In this document: one piece after another, positions 19,691 to 28,789 of the stretch | How positions within the stretch are numbered: position 1 is the stretch's first letter | How the letters are laid out: each line of letters begins with the position of its first letter | Source of the DNA: Mycoplasmatota bacterium | Lineage (GTDB): Bacteria; Bacillota_I; Bacilli_A; Acholeplasmatales; Acholeplasmataceae | Length of the DNA stretch: 64,000 bases | NCBI GenBank assembly: GCA_018622495.1 | Contig: CP076021.1 | Span: 496,001 to 560,000 of the forward strand | Direction of reading: 5' to 3' | Made by a program: the position numbers and the translations under genes | The notes under the pieces: generated by a model | What the model was told of the DNA's origin: nothing | The model's database searches: none | The model's input: the letters and a program-made list of their open reading frames with translations, nothing else

Positions 19691-22123
19691 ATGAAACGTT
19701 GGATATTTTTTGTTATTTCTGCTTTGCTATATGCAATAGCACTATATTTATATCAACCATATTTTGGTATTGAATCATCACGTGAATTAATCTCGATTAT
19801 CGTGATTTTTTTAGCAACTATTGTATTATTTTATGCGATTAGTCGTAAAATAAATAAAAGTTCACATCAAAAAATAGCAACACTGCAATCTAGATTAAAT
19901 ATGTGGTCTAAACTTTCATATCATATTTCTCAAGCAGGAGATGAAATTTTTACTGAACTACCTATTGGTATGATTGCTATTGATGAAGAAATGGAAATCA
20001 AGTGGTCAAATCCACATGCACAAGTTATATTTGGTCATAAAATTAACGGTAAGAAGCTTAATGATATACATGAAAAAATGTTTGAATTAGCTGCTTCTAA
20101 TAAAACTAATTTCGTTATTCAAAAAGATGATCAATTCTTTGATGTTGTCTATCGTTCTGAATATCATTTTTTCTATCTATTTGATGTTACACATAGAGAA
20201 AATGTACTTAAACAATATCAAGACCAAATTCCTGCATTAGGATTAATCTTTTTAGATAATTTAGATGAAGCACTAGCAGTTTTAGATGTATCTGAACAAT
20301 CTTCTATTAAAGGTGATTATTTATCTGCAATTGATGATTGGGCTGACCAATTTGATTGTTTCTTAAAACCTTTTGCTGATGAAAAAATTTTGATTATCAC
20401 TGATAGGAAAAATTTAAATTTAATGATAGAAAATAAATTTGACTTATTGGATAAAGTAAGAAAAATCTCAACTGATGAAAAAGTTAGAGTATCAGTTTCA
20501 ATGGGTATAGCTTCTTGGGATATACCTTATGAAGAAATTGGTGTATATGCACAAAATGCAGTTGATCTTGCTGAAAAACGAGGTGGAGATCAAGTTGTTG
20601 TGAATATTCAAGATAAAAAAATATCTTATTTTGGTGCTAAAAGTGATGCATCAATTAAAAGTTCTAGAGTTAGTGTTCGTATAAATGCTCAAACCATTAA
20701 AGATTTTATTGAAAAATCTTCTAACGTATATGTGATGGGACATCATTTATCAGATATGGATGCTTTTGGAGCAATGCTTGCTGCATATCATATGGCAGAA
20801 GCAAGTCATAAACAAGCTTATATTGTATTAGATGAAGACAAAATAGATCAAACTGTACTTAAAGTATTTAAACAAGTAAAACCTCAAATAGAAATATTAG
20901 AAAAAGATGTCGTTACTTGTGAACAAGCTGTTAATATGATTTCGGAATCAAGTTTATTAATTGTTTTAGATTCTCAATCACCAAAAATGGTCATGGCACC
21001 TGAACTATTAGAAAAAACTGATAATGTCATTGTTATTGATCATCACCGTGTGGGTGAAGAGAGATTTAATGCAATATTTTCTATTATTGAATCTTCAGCA
21101 AGTTCAACTGTTGAACTTATTATGGAGCTATTTAGCTTTTATAATGCTGATGCTGATATTAAAGTTTCGCCTTTAGAAGCATCTATTATGTATGGTGGTT
21201 TAGTTGTTGATACATCCAATTTCATTTTTAGAACAACATCAAGAACATTTGAAATTGCTTCTAGATTGAAAGAATTAGGTGCTGATGCTGGTTTAGTTAA
21301 AACTTGGCTAAGACGAGATATGATGAGAATTATGGAAATTAATAGATTATTAGACACAGTAGATATTGTCTTAAATAGATTTGCATTTATTGTGACTGGT
21401 GATACATATGATGATAGAGTTTTACTAGCTCAAGTTTCTGAAGCATCACTTGAAATTAACGGTATTGATGCTGCATTTACAATTGCGCGTATGGATGATC
21501 ATACGGTAGCTGTATCAGCAAGAAGTTTAAATGAAATTAATGTTCAAATTTTAATGGAAATGATTGGTGGCGGTGGACATTTCAATAGTGCTGCTGCACA
21601 ATTGATTGATACATCGGTTCATGAGGTTTATCAAAAACTTAAAAATTATGTAGAATTAGAATTCGGCGGAGGAGAAAAGATGAAAATTATATTACTAACA
21701 GATGTTAAAGGTAAAGGTGTTAAAGGAGATGTTATTGAAGTTGCAAACGGATATGGACAATTTCTTATGAATAGTAAAAAAGCTGCACTTGCAAATGATG
21801 AAAGTTTAGCTGCACTAGAAGCTGAAAAACAAAAACAAAAAGAAGATGAACAACGCCATTTGGATTTAATGAAAAAATTAAAATCTGAAATTGATGGTAA
21901 ACAAGTTGTTTTAGAAATACAAATTGGAAAAGATGGCAAACAATTTGGAAGTATTACAACTAAACAAATTGCTGAAGCTTTTCAAGAAACTCATGGTATA
22001 CTTATAGATAAGAAAAAACTAGATTTACAAAGTGAAATAAACTCTATTGGTATATATACAGCGTTTGTAACTTTGCATAAAGATATAAAAGCTCAATTTG
22101 AAGTAAAAGTTATAGAAAAGTAG
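19691..22123 (+). CDS. gdpP: GdpP-like cyclic-di-AMP phosphodiesterase fused to ribosomal protein L9
   Basis: About 810 residues from ATG 19691 (after GAGAAGTAGG). Two N-terminal membrane segments come first, then a PAS-like region (ELPIGMIAIDEEMEIKWSN) and a degenerate GGDEF-like domain. The DHH phosphodiesterase domain follows (VMGHHLSDMDAFGAMLAAYH, VIVIDHH), with the DHHA1 motif GGGGHFNSAAAQ. Family members degrade cyclic di-AMP at the membrane. At residue 664 the frame runs straight into a complete ribosomal protein L9 (M at base 21680). In Firmicutes the order gdpP-rplI-dnaB is conserved with separate genes. Here no stop separates the first two. The junction GGCGGAGGAGAAAAG is both in-frame codons (GGGEK) and a strong ribosome binding site for an internal start, so free L9 is probably made too. 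Confidence 0.9.
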   Translation: MKRWIFFVISALLYAIALYLYQPYFGIESSRELISIIVIFLATIVLFYAISRKINKSSHQKIATLQSRLNMWSKLSYHISQAGDEIFTELPIGMIAIDEEMEIKWSNPHAQVIFGHKINGKKLNDIHEKMFELAASNKTNFVIQKDDQFFDVVYRSEYHFFYLFDVTHRENVLKQYQDQIPALGLIFLDNLDEALAVLDVSEQSSIKGDYLSAIDDWADQFDCFLKPFADEKILIITDRKNLNLMIENKFDLLDKVRKISTDEKVRVSVSMGIASWDIPYEEIGVYAQNAVDLAEKRGGDQVVVNIQDKKISYFGAKSDASIKSSRVSVRINAQTIKDFIEKSSNVYVMGHHLSDMDAFGAMLAAYHMAEASHKQAYIVLDEDKIDQTVLKVFKQVKPQIEILEKDVVTCEQAVNMISESSLLIVLDSQSPKMVMAPELLEKTDNVIVIDHHRVGEERFNAIFSIIESSASSTVELIMELFSFYNADADIKVSPLEASIMYGGLVVDTSNFIFRTTSRTFEIASRLKELGADAGLVKTWLRRDMMRIMEINRLLDTVDIVLNRFAFIVTGDTYDDRVLLAQVSEASLEINGIDAAFTIARMDDHTVAVSARSLNEINVQILMEMIGGGGHFNSAAAQLIDTSVHEVYQKLKNYVELEFGGGEKMKIILLTDVKGKGVKGDVIEVANGYGQFLMNSKKAALANDESLAALEAEKQKQKEDEQRHLDLMKKLKSEIDGKQVVLEIQIGKDGKQFGSITTKQIAEAFQETHGILIDKKKLDLQSEINSIGIYTAFVTLHKDIKAQFEVKVIEK
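21680..22123 (+). CDS. rplI: 50S ribosomal protein L9, probable internal translation product
   Basis: 147 codons, exactly the usual L9 length. N-terminal MKIILLTDVKGKGVKGDVIEV and ANGYGQFLMNSKKAALA match the rRNA-binding domain. A long charged helix (EAEKQKQKEDEQRHLDLMKK) and the C-terminal domain (GSITTKQIAEAF) follow. GGAGGAG at 21668-21674 is at ideal distance from ATG 21680. I list it separately because a ribosome cannot easily use L9 tethered to a membrane protein. Only protein data can show whether the fused form, the free form or both exist. Confidence 0.75.
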   Translation: MKIILLTDVKGKGVKGDVIEVANGYGQFLMNSKKAALANDESLAALEAEKQKQKEDEQRHLDLMKKLKSEIDGKQVVLEIQIGKDGKQFGSITTKQIAEAFQETHGILIDKKKLDLQSEINSIGIYTAFVTLHKDIKAQFEVKVIEK

Positions 22124-22132
22124 GTAGCATAT

Positions 22133-23494
22133 ATGGCTAAGGTATTACCGTATCACCGCGAAGCTGAGCAATCTGTTTTAGGGATCATCTTTTTGGATCC
22201 TAAAGAAATAGTTTCAGTGATTGACCAACTAAATCAAGAAGATTTCTTTGAACAAGGACATGGATTAATATTTTCTGCCATGAAAGATTTGTTTCAAGAA
22301 AATTTAAAAATAGATTATGCGAGTGTTGCCGCAAGACTTGAACAAACACAAAATTTAGAGCGTGCAGGTGGCAAGAAATATTTATTTCAGCTTGCGTAAA
22401 TAGTACCTTCTATCGATCATTTAATGACATATATTGATCTTGTTAAAGATGGATCTTTAAAAAGACAAGTTATTAAATTAGCAAGTGATATCGTTGAAGA
22501 TGGTTTTAAAAATGATGAAATGGCATTTGATTATATTACAAGAGCTGAAGAAGATATTTTTGCATTAGCACAAAAACGTAAAACAAGAGCTTTTGCAGAA
22601 ATAGCAGATGTTATTTTAGAAGTAAAAGAAAAAACTGAAAAAAATAGAAATAAAAAAGGTGGTATTACTGGACTTAGCACTGGATTTGCTGAGTTTGATA
22701 AATTATCAGCTGGACTTCAGAATGAAGAACTTATAATATTAGCAGCACGTCCTTCAATGGGTAAATCAGCTTTTGCAATGAACTTAGCAATTAATATTGC
22801 AAAGAAGAATAAAGAAGGTAAAGCTGGTGTTGCGATCTTCTCGCTAGAAATGAGTAATGAACAGTTAGCAGCAAGAATGCTTAGTGCTGAGTCTAACGTA
22901 GAAAATAATAAGATTAAGAGTGGACATTTGACTGCACCTGAATGGCAACATATGGAAGGTGGTATTCAAACCTTATCTCTTTTAAGTATTTTCTTTGATG
23001 ATTCTGCTGCTGTAACAGTAGCTGATATTAGAGCCAAATGTAGAAAATTAAAACAAGAAGATAAACTAGAATTTGTTGTTATTGATTACTTACAACTTAT
23101 TAAAGGTGACACAAGAAGTGGAAATAGACAAGAAGAAGTTGCTAAAATTTCTAGAAGTCTAAAAGAGATGGCAAGAGAATTAAAAGTACCAGTTCTTGCA
23201 TTATCTCAATTATCTCGTGATGTTGAAAAACGTGAAGATAAAAGACCAGTACTTGCAGATTTACGTGAATCTGGATCTATTGAGCAAGATGCAGATATTG
23301 TTTTATTTTTATATCGTCAAGATTATTATAACCGCGATGCTGAAAATAAAACTGGTGATGTTGAATTAATTGTTGCTAAGAATAGACAAGGTGCCGCTGG
23401 TATTATGTTACCATTTAGATTTGATACTGAATTCTCAAGATTTTTATCAAAAGAAGAAAGAGAAGACAGTTCATATGAGGCTTATAGAGATTAA
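22133..23494 (+). CDS. dnaB: Replicative DNA helicase DnaB, in-frame stop
   Basis: About 453 residues if read through. The N-terminal helical domain (LPYHREAEQSVLGIIFLDP) is joined by a linker to the RecA-like motor. Walker A ARPSMGKSAFAMN has K211, and the Walker B aspartate is in FVVIDYLQL. The arginine-finger region near PVLADLRESGSIEQDAD is present. A TAA at 22397-22399 interrupts the end of the N-terminal domain. Related helicases have Glu there (LAESVP), and GCGTAAATA would be restored as GCGGAAATA. The frame continues unchanged after it. Essential for replication fork movement, so a real truncation is not credible in a living cell. Confidence 0.92.
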
Positions 23495-23503
23495 TATAAT
23501 TTC

Positions 23504-23543
23504 AAAAGATGCTAGCAATTTATTTGCTAGCATCTTTTTTTTA
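23504..23543 (+). terminator. Bidirectional terminator between dnaB and nitronate monooxygenase
   Basis: Perfect stem AAAGATGCTAGCAAA/TTTGCTAGCATCTTT with T-runs on both strands, between two convergent genes. Confidence 0.85.
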
Positions 23544-24997
23544 TTTTATAGTTAAATTAAGAGGTTTGTAATTGTTTTGAAGGATTTCTTTTAATACATC
23601 AATGGCACTATAAAGACGTTTACCAGGTTTTAAAAAATTCAAGATATAATTTAAATCATCTCCCGCAGTAACAATAGGTGCTTCAATTGAACCATTAGAT
23701 CTTTCTTGTGAGAATCCTGTTGTCGACATTAATCCATTACATAAACATTTTCTACCAACAGTATCTTCTAGTTCACCACCCTTTTTAATATAAGCAGCTT
23801 CGGTTCTGAAGGGCATCGATATCCTATGTCGCCATTTTCTTTTCTATAGGGTTCTCTTAAATAACCAATATCACAAATGCGTTTTCTTGCTTTATAAGTT
23901 TTTTCTTCTCCGGTTGTTCCTGATAGTTCTACAACTTTAAAAGGAAAACCAGTAGGAGAAGCAAGTAAATCAGTTTTAACTTTAGCAACGCCCATTTTTA
24001 GAGATTCAATAATGCGTTCTTTTAAAGATTTTTTCATACCGGACTCTTTTGAAAAAGCAAATGCTGTACCAACTTGTATACCAACTGCACCTTTTGATAG
24101 AGCATGTTGATATGCTTCAAAATGTCCATAACCACCTGCAAGCCAAAAAGGTAATCCTAGTTGACTTAACCTTTCTAGATCAACTTCATCTTTAAGACCA
24201 TATATTGGTTCACCATAATCATTAGTTGTAAGTTTTCCTCTTGGTGGTGCATTATGGCCACCAGCAATAGGTGCTTCAACAATAAACCCGTCTGGTCTTG
24301 TTTCTTCATTTTTATAAAGATGTAATGCAAGTGTTGTAGAAGCGATAATTGCGAGAAATTTAGGTTTTCTTAATTTTGGCAATTGTTCACCCTTAGCAAA
24401 TGCTTTAGGATCAAATGTATGCATATAAGCATCATGATCACCATTTATTTTTATAGGCATGGATGCTATTTGATTTTTACTAAATGCATTTAAGACACTT
24501 GGTATATATTTAGGAATACCAGCACCCATAAGTAAATAATCTACATCTGCTAACATAGCGCCATATATTGAAGCGAGTGTCGGTAGTTGTATTTTTTCTA
24601 ATAAATTAATACCTATAATACCTTGATGACCTTTTTTTGCTAGGTATACTTCAACAAAATTAGCTAAAACAATTAATTCTGTGAGCATTTCACTTTGATT
24701 TAAAGTAGGCATTTCTAAAGGTTTAAATTTAAGACGGCGATCTAAATTTTTTACAGTAGGCTTATATGTTTCTAATACTTTATTTGCGATAGTTTTAAAT
24801 GGGAATGCCTTAATGGCCTCTACAATCTTTTTTCTACCTTTCGTGACTTGTAGTCTTCTTACAAGTGTTGTCGCAACCGCTGTGCCTGAGACAACGCCTA
24901 AGTAACCATGTATAGATATTGTTCTTGCGAGTTCAACGCTTGATACACCAATACCCATACCTCCTTGAATGATTGTTGGTAATGTTTCTTTTTGCAT
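23541..24997 (-). CDS. Nitronate monooxygenase family protein, frameshifted
   Basis: FMN-dependent TIM-barrel enzyme of the 2-nitropropane dioxygenase family, about 485 residues when the frame is restored. ATG at 24997 (MQKETLPTIIQGGMGIGVS) has AAGGAG upstream; the open frame to 25042 is upstream sequence. The phosphate-binding GGYGHFEAY and VGIQVGTAFAFSKES blocks and the IVEAPIAGGHNAPPRG loop are present. One base is missing near 23800-23802. The coding strand reads GAACCGAAGCT where GAACCGGAAGCT would link CPSEP to EAAYIKKGGELEDT. The last ~90 residues, with Cys-containing VGRKCLCNGLMST, lie in the shifted frame. These enzymes detoxify alkyl nitronates; the longer bacterial subgroup is poorly characterised. 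Confidence 0.85.
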
Positions 24998-25123
24998 GTG
25001 TAGCTCCTTACATAGATATAATATAAATATTTTGATATTCAAACCAATATAACTTATACATATGATAACATAAGAACTTTAAAAAGTTAACATTAATGTT
25101 TTATTAGAAAACATAAGCATAAT

Positions 25124-25151
25124 AAAAAAAGCATCCGAAGATGCTTTTTTA
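25124..25151 (-). terminator. dps terminator
   Basis: AAAAAGCATC-cgaa-GATGCTTTTT, T-run on the minus strand after the dps stop. Confidence 0.8.
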
Positions 25152-25171
25152 TTTGTGTTAGTTTAAATTTA

Positions 25172-25606
25172 TTAAGCTATAGTTGCAGATAGCATCCAAA
25201 TGTGTTTATCAAATGATGCAATTGATCCAATAAATAAATCAGCAGTTGCTTCATCGCCTTCAGCTTGAGCAACTTCTAATACTTCTAAAAATTCAGCACG
25301 TAAAACTTTGAAATCATCTAAAATGTGTTTAACCATAGTCATTGGAGCTTCTTTACCATGACCTTCTTCAATAGTTGATAATTCTAAATATTGTTTCATG
25401 TTTGATACTGGTTCTCCACCAATCATTAAAAGACGTTCTGCTACTTCATCATATAATTCGTTGATTTCATCGTAGAATTCTTCGAATTTTTCATGTAAAG
25501 CGAAAAATTGAGGACCTGTTACATACCAATGATAATGATGTAACTTAGTAAAAAATACACTTAAATTTGCAACTTGCTTATTTAAACCTTGATATAATTT
25601 TTCCAT
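25172..25606 (-). CDS. dps: Dps-type ferritin-like DNA-protection protein
   Basis: About 144 residues forming a four-helix ferritin fold. Ferroxidase ligands typical of Dps are seen: LHHYHWYVTG (His pair in helix A) and HEKFEEFYDEINELYDEVAER (Asp/Glu ligands in helix B). Oxidises Fe(II) with hydrogen peroxide and stores the iron in a 12-mer. The second of two adjacent ATGs is chosen for its spacing from AAAGGTGGG. Divergent from prfA, with its own promoter and terminator. Confidence 0.93.
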   Translation of the reverse strand: MEKLYQGLNKQVANLSVFFTKLHHYHWYVTGPQFFALHEKFEEFYDEINELYDEVAERLLMIGGEPVSNMKQYLELSTIEEGHGKEAPMTMVKHILDDFKVLRAEFLEVLEVAQAEGDEATADLFIGSIASFDKHIWMLSATIA

Positions 25607-25632
25607 CATATCCCACCTTTCTTTTCACTTAT

Positions 25633-25660
25633 ATTATACCACTAATATGTAAATATTCAA
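25633..25660 (-). promoter_or_regulatory. dps promoter
   Basis: Minus strand TTGAAT (25660-25655), 16-base spacer, TATAAT (25638-25633), 27 bases from the start codon. Confidence 0.6.
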
Positions 25661-25717
25661 GGTCATTTGCTATGGAAATATTATTGATTTTGTGGTATGA
25701 TATATCAGGTGATAAAA

Positions 25718-26782
25718 ATGTTCGATAGACTTGAATTAATAGAAAAAAGATACCAAGAAATCCAAGATATACTATCTACTGGTACAGTAGAAGTCAAACT
25801 TATGACTGAGTTATTAAAGGAATCTGCAGGTATTGCGAAAACAGTAGAAAAATACAGATTGTATAAAGAAAACAGTGAAGAATTAAAAGATCTAAAAGAG
25901 ATGATTGAATTAGAATCTGATCGTGAAATGATTGATATGGCTCAAGGAGAAATCGATCGACTAGAAGATTTAATTGAAAAAACTGTTGAAGAACTAAAAA
26001 TCCTTTTACTACCAAAAGATCCTAATGATGACAAAAATGTTGTCGTTGAAATCAAAGGAGCTGCTGGTGGCGATGAAGGAAATCTTTTTGCAGGCGATTT
26101 ATTTAGAATGTATTCTAGATTTGCTGAAACAATGAAATGGAAAATAGAAGTATTAAATGTCATGGAAGGATCCATGGGAGGATTTACTTCAATTGAATTT
26201 ATGGTCTCTGGTGATCATGTATATTCTCAACTTAAATATGAATCAGGAACACATCGTGTTCAACGTGTGCCATCAACTGAATCTCAAGGACGTATTCATA
26301 CATCTACAGCAACAGTTTTAGTGATGCCTGAAGCAGAAGACCTAGACATTGATGTAAGTTGGAATGACGTACGTTTTGATACGTTTAATTCAAGTGGTCC
26401 TGGTGGACAGTCGGTTAATACAACAAAATCAGCAGTTCGTTTAACACATATACCAACAAATACGGTTGTTTCATGTCAAGATGGTAAATCACAACATGAA
26501 AATAGAGATCAAGCATTTAGATTACTTAAAACAAGAGTTTATGATAAATTCTTACAAGAACAACTTGAAAAAGAAGGTGCTGAACGTCAAGCACTTGTTG
26601 GACGCGGCGATCGAAGTGAAAAGATCAGAACTTATAATTATCCACAAAATAGAGTGACCGATCATCGTATTGGATTAACAGTTCAACGATTGGATGCTAT
26701 TATGGAAGGCCGTTTAGAACTTATATTAGAAGGCGTGATTAATGAATTTCAAAAACGTCAATTATTAGGAGAAACCAAGTGA
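25718..26782 (+). CDS. prfA: Peptide chain release factor 1
   Basis: About 354 residues. The GGQ loop SSGPGGQSVNTTKSAV and the RF1-type codon-recognition tripeptide in RVPSTESQGRIHTST are present. ATG 25718 (MFDRLELIEKRY) is used, not 25697, because a TATGAT promoter box (25696-25701) covers the upstream codons. RF1 reads UAA and UAG. Overlaps prmC, which methylates the GGQ glutamine. Confidence 0.96.
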   Translation: MFDRLELIEKRYQEIQDILSTGTVEVKLMTELLKESAGIAKTVEKYRLYKENSEELKDLKEMIELESDREMIDMAQGEIDRLEDLIEKTVEELKILLLPKDPNDDKNVVVEIKGAAGGDEGNLFAGDLFRMYSRFAETMKWKIEVLNVMEGSMGGFTSIEFMVSGDHVYSQLKYESGTHRVQRVPSTESQGRIHTSTATVLVMPEAEDLDIDVSWNDVRFDTFNSSGPGGQSVNTTKSAVRLTHIPTNTVVSCQDGKSQHENRDQAFRLLKTRVYDKFLQEQLEKEGAERQALVGRGDRSEKIRTYNYPQNRVTDHRIGLTVQRLDAIMEGRLELILEGVINEFQKRQLLGETK

Positions 26783-27633
26783 CATTTGTTACTTTATTAA
26801 AAGAAGTTTCAAAAAAAGCATTAGCACATCATAAAGAAGAAGAAGCAATTAAATTATTACTGATGGAGTTATCACCTTATGATGCACATCAGTTTTATTT
26901 AAATTTAGATAAAGAAGTGCCAAGCGATTTTGAACAAACATTTAGAGAAAAATCAGATTTATATATATTAAATCATATACCAGTACAACATATCTTAGGG
27001 TATGCATTTTTCTATGGATATGATTTTTATGTTAATGATGATGTGTTAATACCTAGATCAGAGACAGAACAACTTGTTGAAAATACATTATATTATTATG
27101 ATAAATATTTTGGAAACCAAAGACTTGATGTACTAGATTTAGGCACTGGTAGTGGTTGTATTGGTGTAACGCTAGCGCGTGAAGAAAAAAACTTAAAGGT
27201 TACAATATCAGATGTAAGTGAAAAAGCATTAATTGTTGCAAATAAAAACGCAAATCATTTAAAAGTAGAAGTAACATCTATTGTGAGTAGTTGGTTTGAT
27301 CAAATTGAAGGTAAATTTGATATGATTATATCAAATCCACCATATATTCCTGATGATGAAATCGTAGAAGATATTGTTCAAAAAGAGCCTGAAGTAGCAC
27401 TATACGGTGGTAAAACTGGTACTGATTTTTATCTTCATATATTACAAGAAATTAAACCATATTTAAAAGATAGAGCGCTTATTGGTTTTGAACATGGTTA
27501 TCAACAAAAAGCATTAATTGCATCATATGTAAAAAAAATATTTCCTAATGCTAAATTGATTCAATTACAAGATTATCAAGGAAAAGATCGCATGACTTTT
27601 ATTGGTATAGGTGGTGTATTGGACAATGAATAA
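26779..27633 (+). CDS. prmC: Release factor glutamine N5-methyltransferase
   Basis: About 284 residues, GTG start overlapping the prfA stop (GTGA). SAM-binding VLDLGTGSGCIGVTLA and the catalytic NPPY (ISNPPYIPDDEI) are intact. Methylates the glutamine of the GGQ motif in RF1 and RF2; the prfA-prmC-tsaC order is common in low-GC bacteria. Confidence 0.95.
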   Translation: MTFVTLLKEVSKKALAHHKEEEAIKLLLMELSPYDAHQFYLNLDKEVPSDFEQTFREKSDLYILNHIPVQHILGYAFFYGYDFYVNDDVLIPRSETEQLVENTLYYYDKYFGNQRLDVLDLGTGSGCIGVTLAREEKNLKVTISDVSEKALIVANKNANHLKVEVTSIVSSWFDQIEGKFDMIISNPPYIPDDEIVEDIVQKEPEVALYGGKTGTDFYLHILQEIKPYLKDRALIGFEHGYQQKALIASYVKKIFPNAKLIQLQDYQGKDRMTFIGIGGVLDNE

Positions 27634-28168
27634 AGGTGAACTTATTGTGATGCCTACTGATACAGTTTATGGGCTTGCTGCAATGCTTTATGATGAAATA
27701 GCTTTGCAAAAGATATATGAAGTAAAGGGTAGAGAACAATCTAAACAAATTCCTTTACTGATTTCTTCTATAGATCAAATAAAAGATATTGCTACATATG
27801 ATAAAAAAATAAAAACTCTTATGGATAGATTCTGGCCAGGTGCGTTAACGATTGTGATGAATACAACTGATGAGTTTATAAAAAAAACTGGTGAATCTAC
27901 GATTGCTATTCGTATGCCTAAACATCCTAAAGCATTAGCACTTATTGATGAGTATGGTGTCTTGAGAGTGACAAGTCTCAATAAAAGTGGGGAACCTCCA
28001 CTTGAATCAATTGAAGAGATTAAAAAAACATTTGGACATGTTGTAAGTGAAATTTATGAACAAGGTGATTATCTTAAATCGCATGTATCTTCAACAGTTA
28101 TCACATTTAAAAATAATAAAGTTATTATCTTAAGACAGGGTGCAATTATGTTAGATGAACTTATCTAG
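27626..28168 (+). CDS. tsaC: L-threonylcarbamoyladenylate synthase (Sua5/YciO/YrdC family)
   Basis: About 180 residues from ATG 27626, overlapping prmC by 8 bases. Conserved MPTDTVYGLA, KGREQSKQIPLLI, RFWPGALTIV and IAIRMPKHPKA all belong to the YrdC fold. Makes the threonylcarbamoyl-AMP used for the t6A37 modification of ANN-decoding tRNAs. Only the catalytic domain is present, without the extra Sua5 domain. Confidence 0.93.
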   Translation: MNKGELIVMPTDTVYGLAAMLYDEIALQKIYEVKGREQSKQIPLLISSIDQIKDIATYDKKIKTLMDRFWPGALTIVMNTTDEFIKKTGESTIAIRMPKHPKALALIDEYGVLRVTSLNKSGEPPLESIEEIKKTFGHVVSEIYEQGDYLKSHVSSTVITFKNNKVIILRQGAIMLDELI

Positions 28169-28283
28169 ATGTTTACATAAATCTAGAATATAGTGAATTA
28201 TAGGACATTTGTGCCCTGTTTTTGCTTGGTTTTGTATGATAAGATAAGAATGAACTAAACAATAACAAGAAAAGGTGCTAATT

Positions 28284-28616
28284 ATGATTGTACAATTTAC
28301 AAAAATGGATTCTAAAATTGGTATATATGCAAAGATGCATTTAAATGTTGATGGAAAAAAATATATGTCAATAAAAAAGAAAGAATCAAAAACAATGGAA
28401 TTACCTGATACAGATCATTTTGAAATAACAGGTCATTTTTTGATAAAGCCTTGTAAAATTATTATAGATAAAAATCATCTTAAACGCATTGTTGAAAACA
28501 ATTTAAAAGTAGTGATTCAAGTTCAATTGATGAATGAACCATTCGTATGGAAAACACCTATTCAAGCAATAGTAACGTTTGATAATAAACTTATTGGCAC
28601 ATTTAGAAGTGAGTGA
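28284..28616 (+). CDS. Hypothetical protein, 110 residues
   Basis: Not recognised. ATG 28284 is preceded by AAAAGG. The protein is basic and predicted mostly beta (alternating hydrophobic pattern in FEITGHFLIKPCKIII and LKVVIQVQLM), without signal peptide or membrane segment. It stands alone between tsaC and typA with a terminator after it. Codon use is like its neighbours, so it is probably a real, lineage-specific gene. Confidence 0.6.
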   Translation: MIVQFTKMDSKIGIYAKMHLNVDGKKYMSIKKKESKTMELPDTDHFEITGHFLIKPCKIIIDKNHLKRIVENNLKVVIQVQLMNEPFVWKTPIQAIVTFDNKLIGTFRSE

Positions 28617-28662
28617 AAAAATATAAGTCTATAAAATATGTAAAGTTAAATGGTTAATCTAT

Positions 28663-28690
28663 GGGCAAGTATAAAATACTTGTCTTTTTT
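28663..28690 (+). terminator. Terminator before typA
   Basis: GGCAAGTAT-aaa-ATACTTGTC followed by six T. Confidence 0.8.
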
Positions 28691-28755
28691 ATAGAAAAAA
28701 TACGCTATCATTTTGCTTTTTCAACGTTTTTTCTTAAGAAAAGGCGAAAATAGTA

Positions 28756-28761
28756 TATAAT
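28756..28761 (+). promoter_or_regulatory. typA promoter, -10 box
   Basis: TATAAT 28 bases upstream of the start codon, with TA-rich flanks. No good -35 box at 17 bases. Confidence 0.4.
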
Positions 28762-28789
28762 AGTAACGGTTATAAAATGAGGTGTAATT

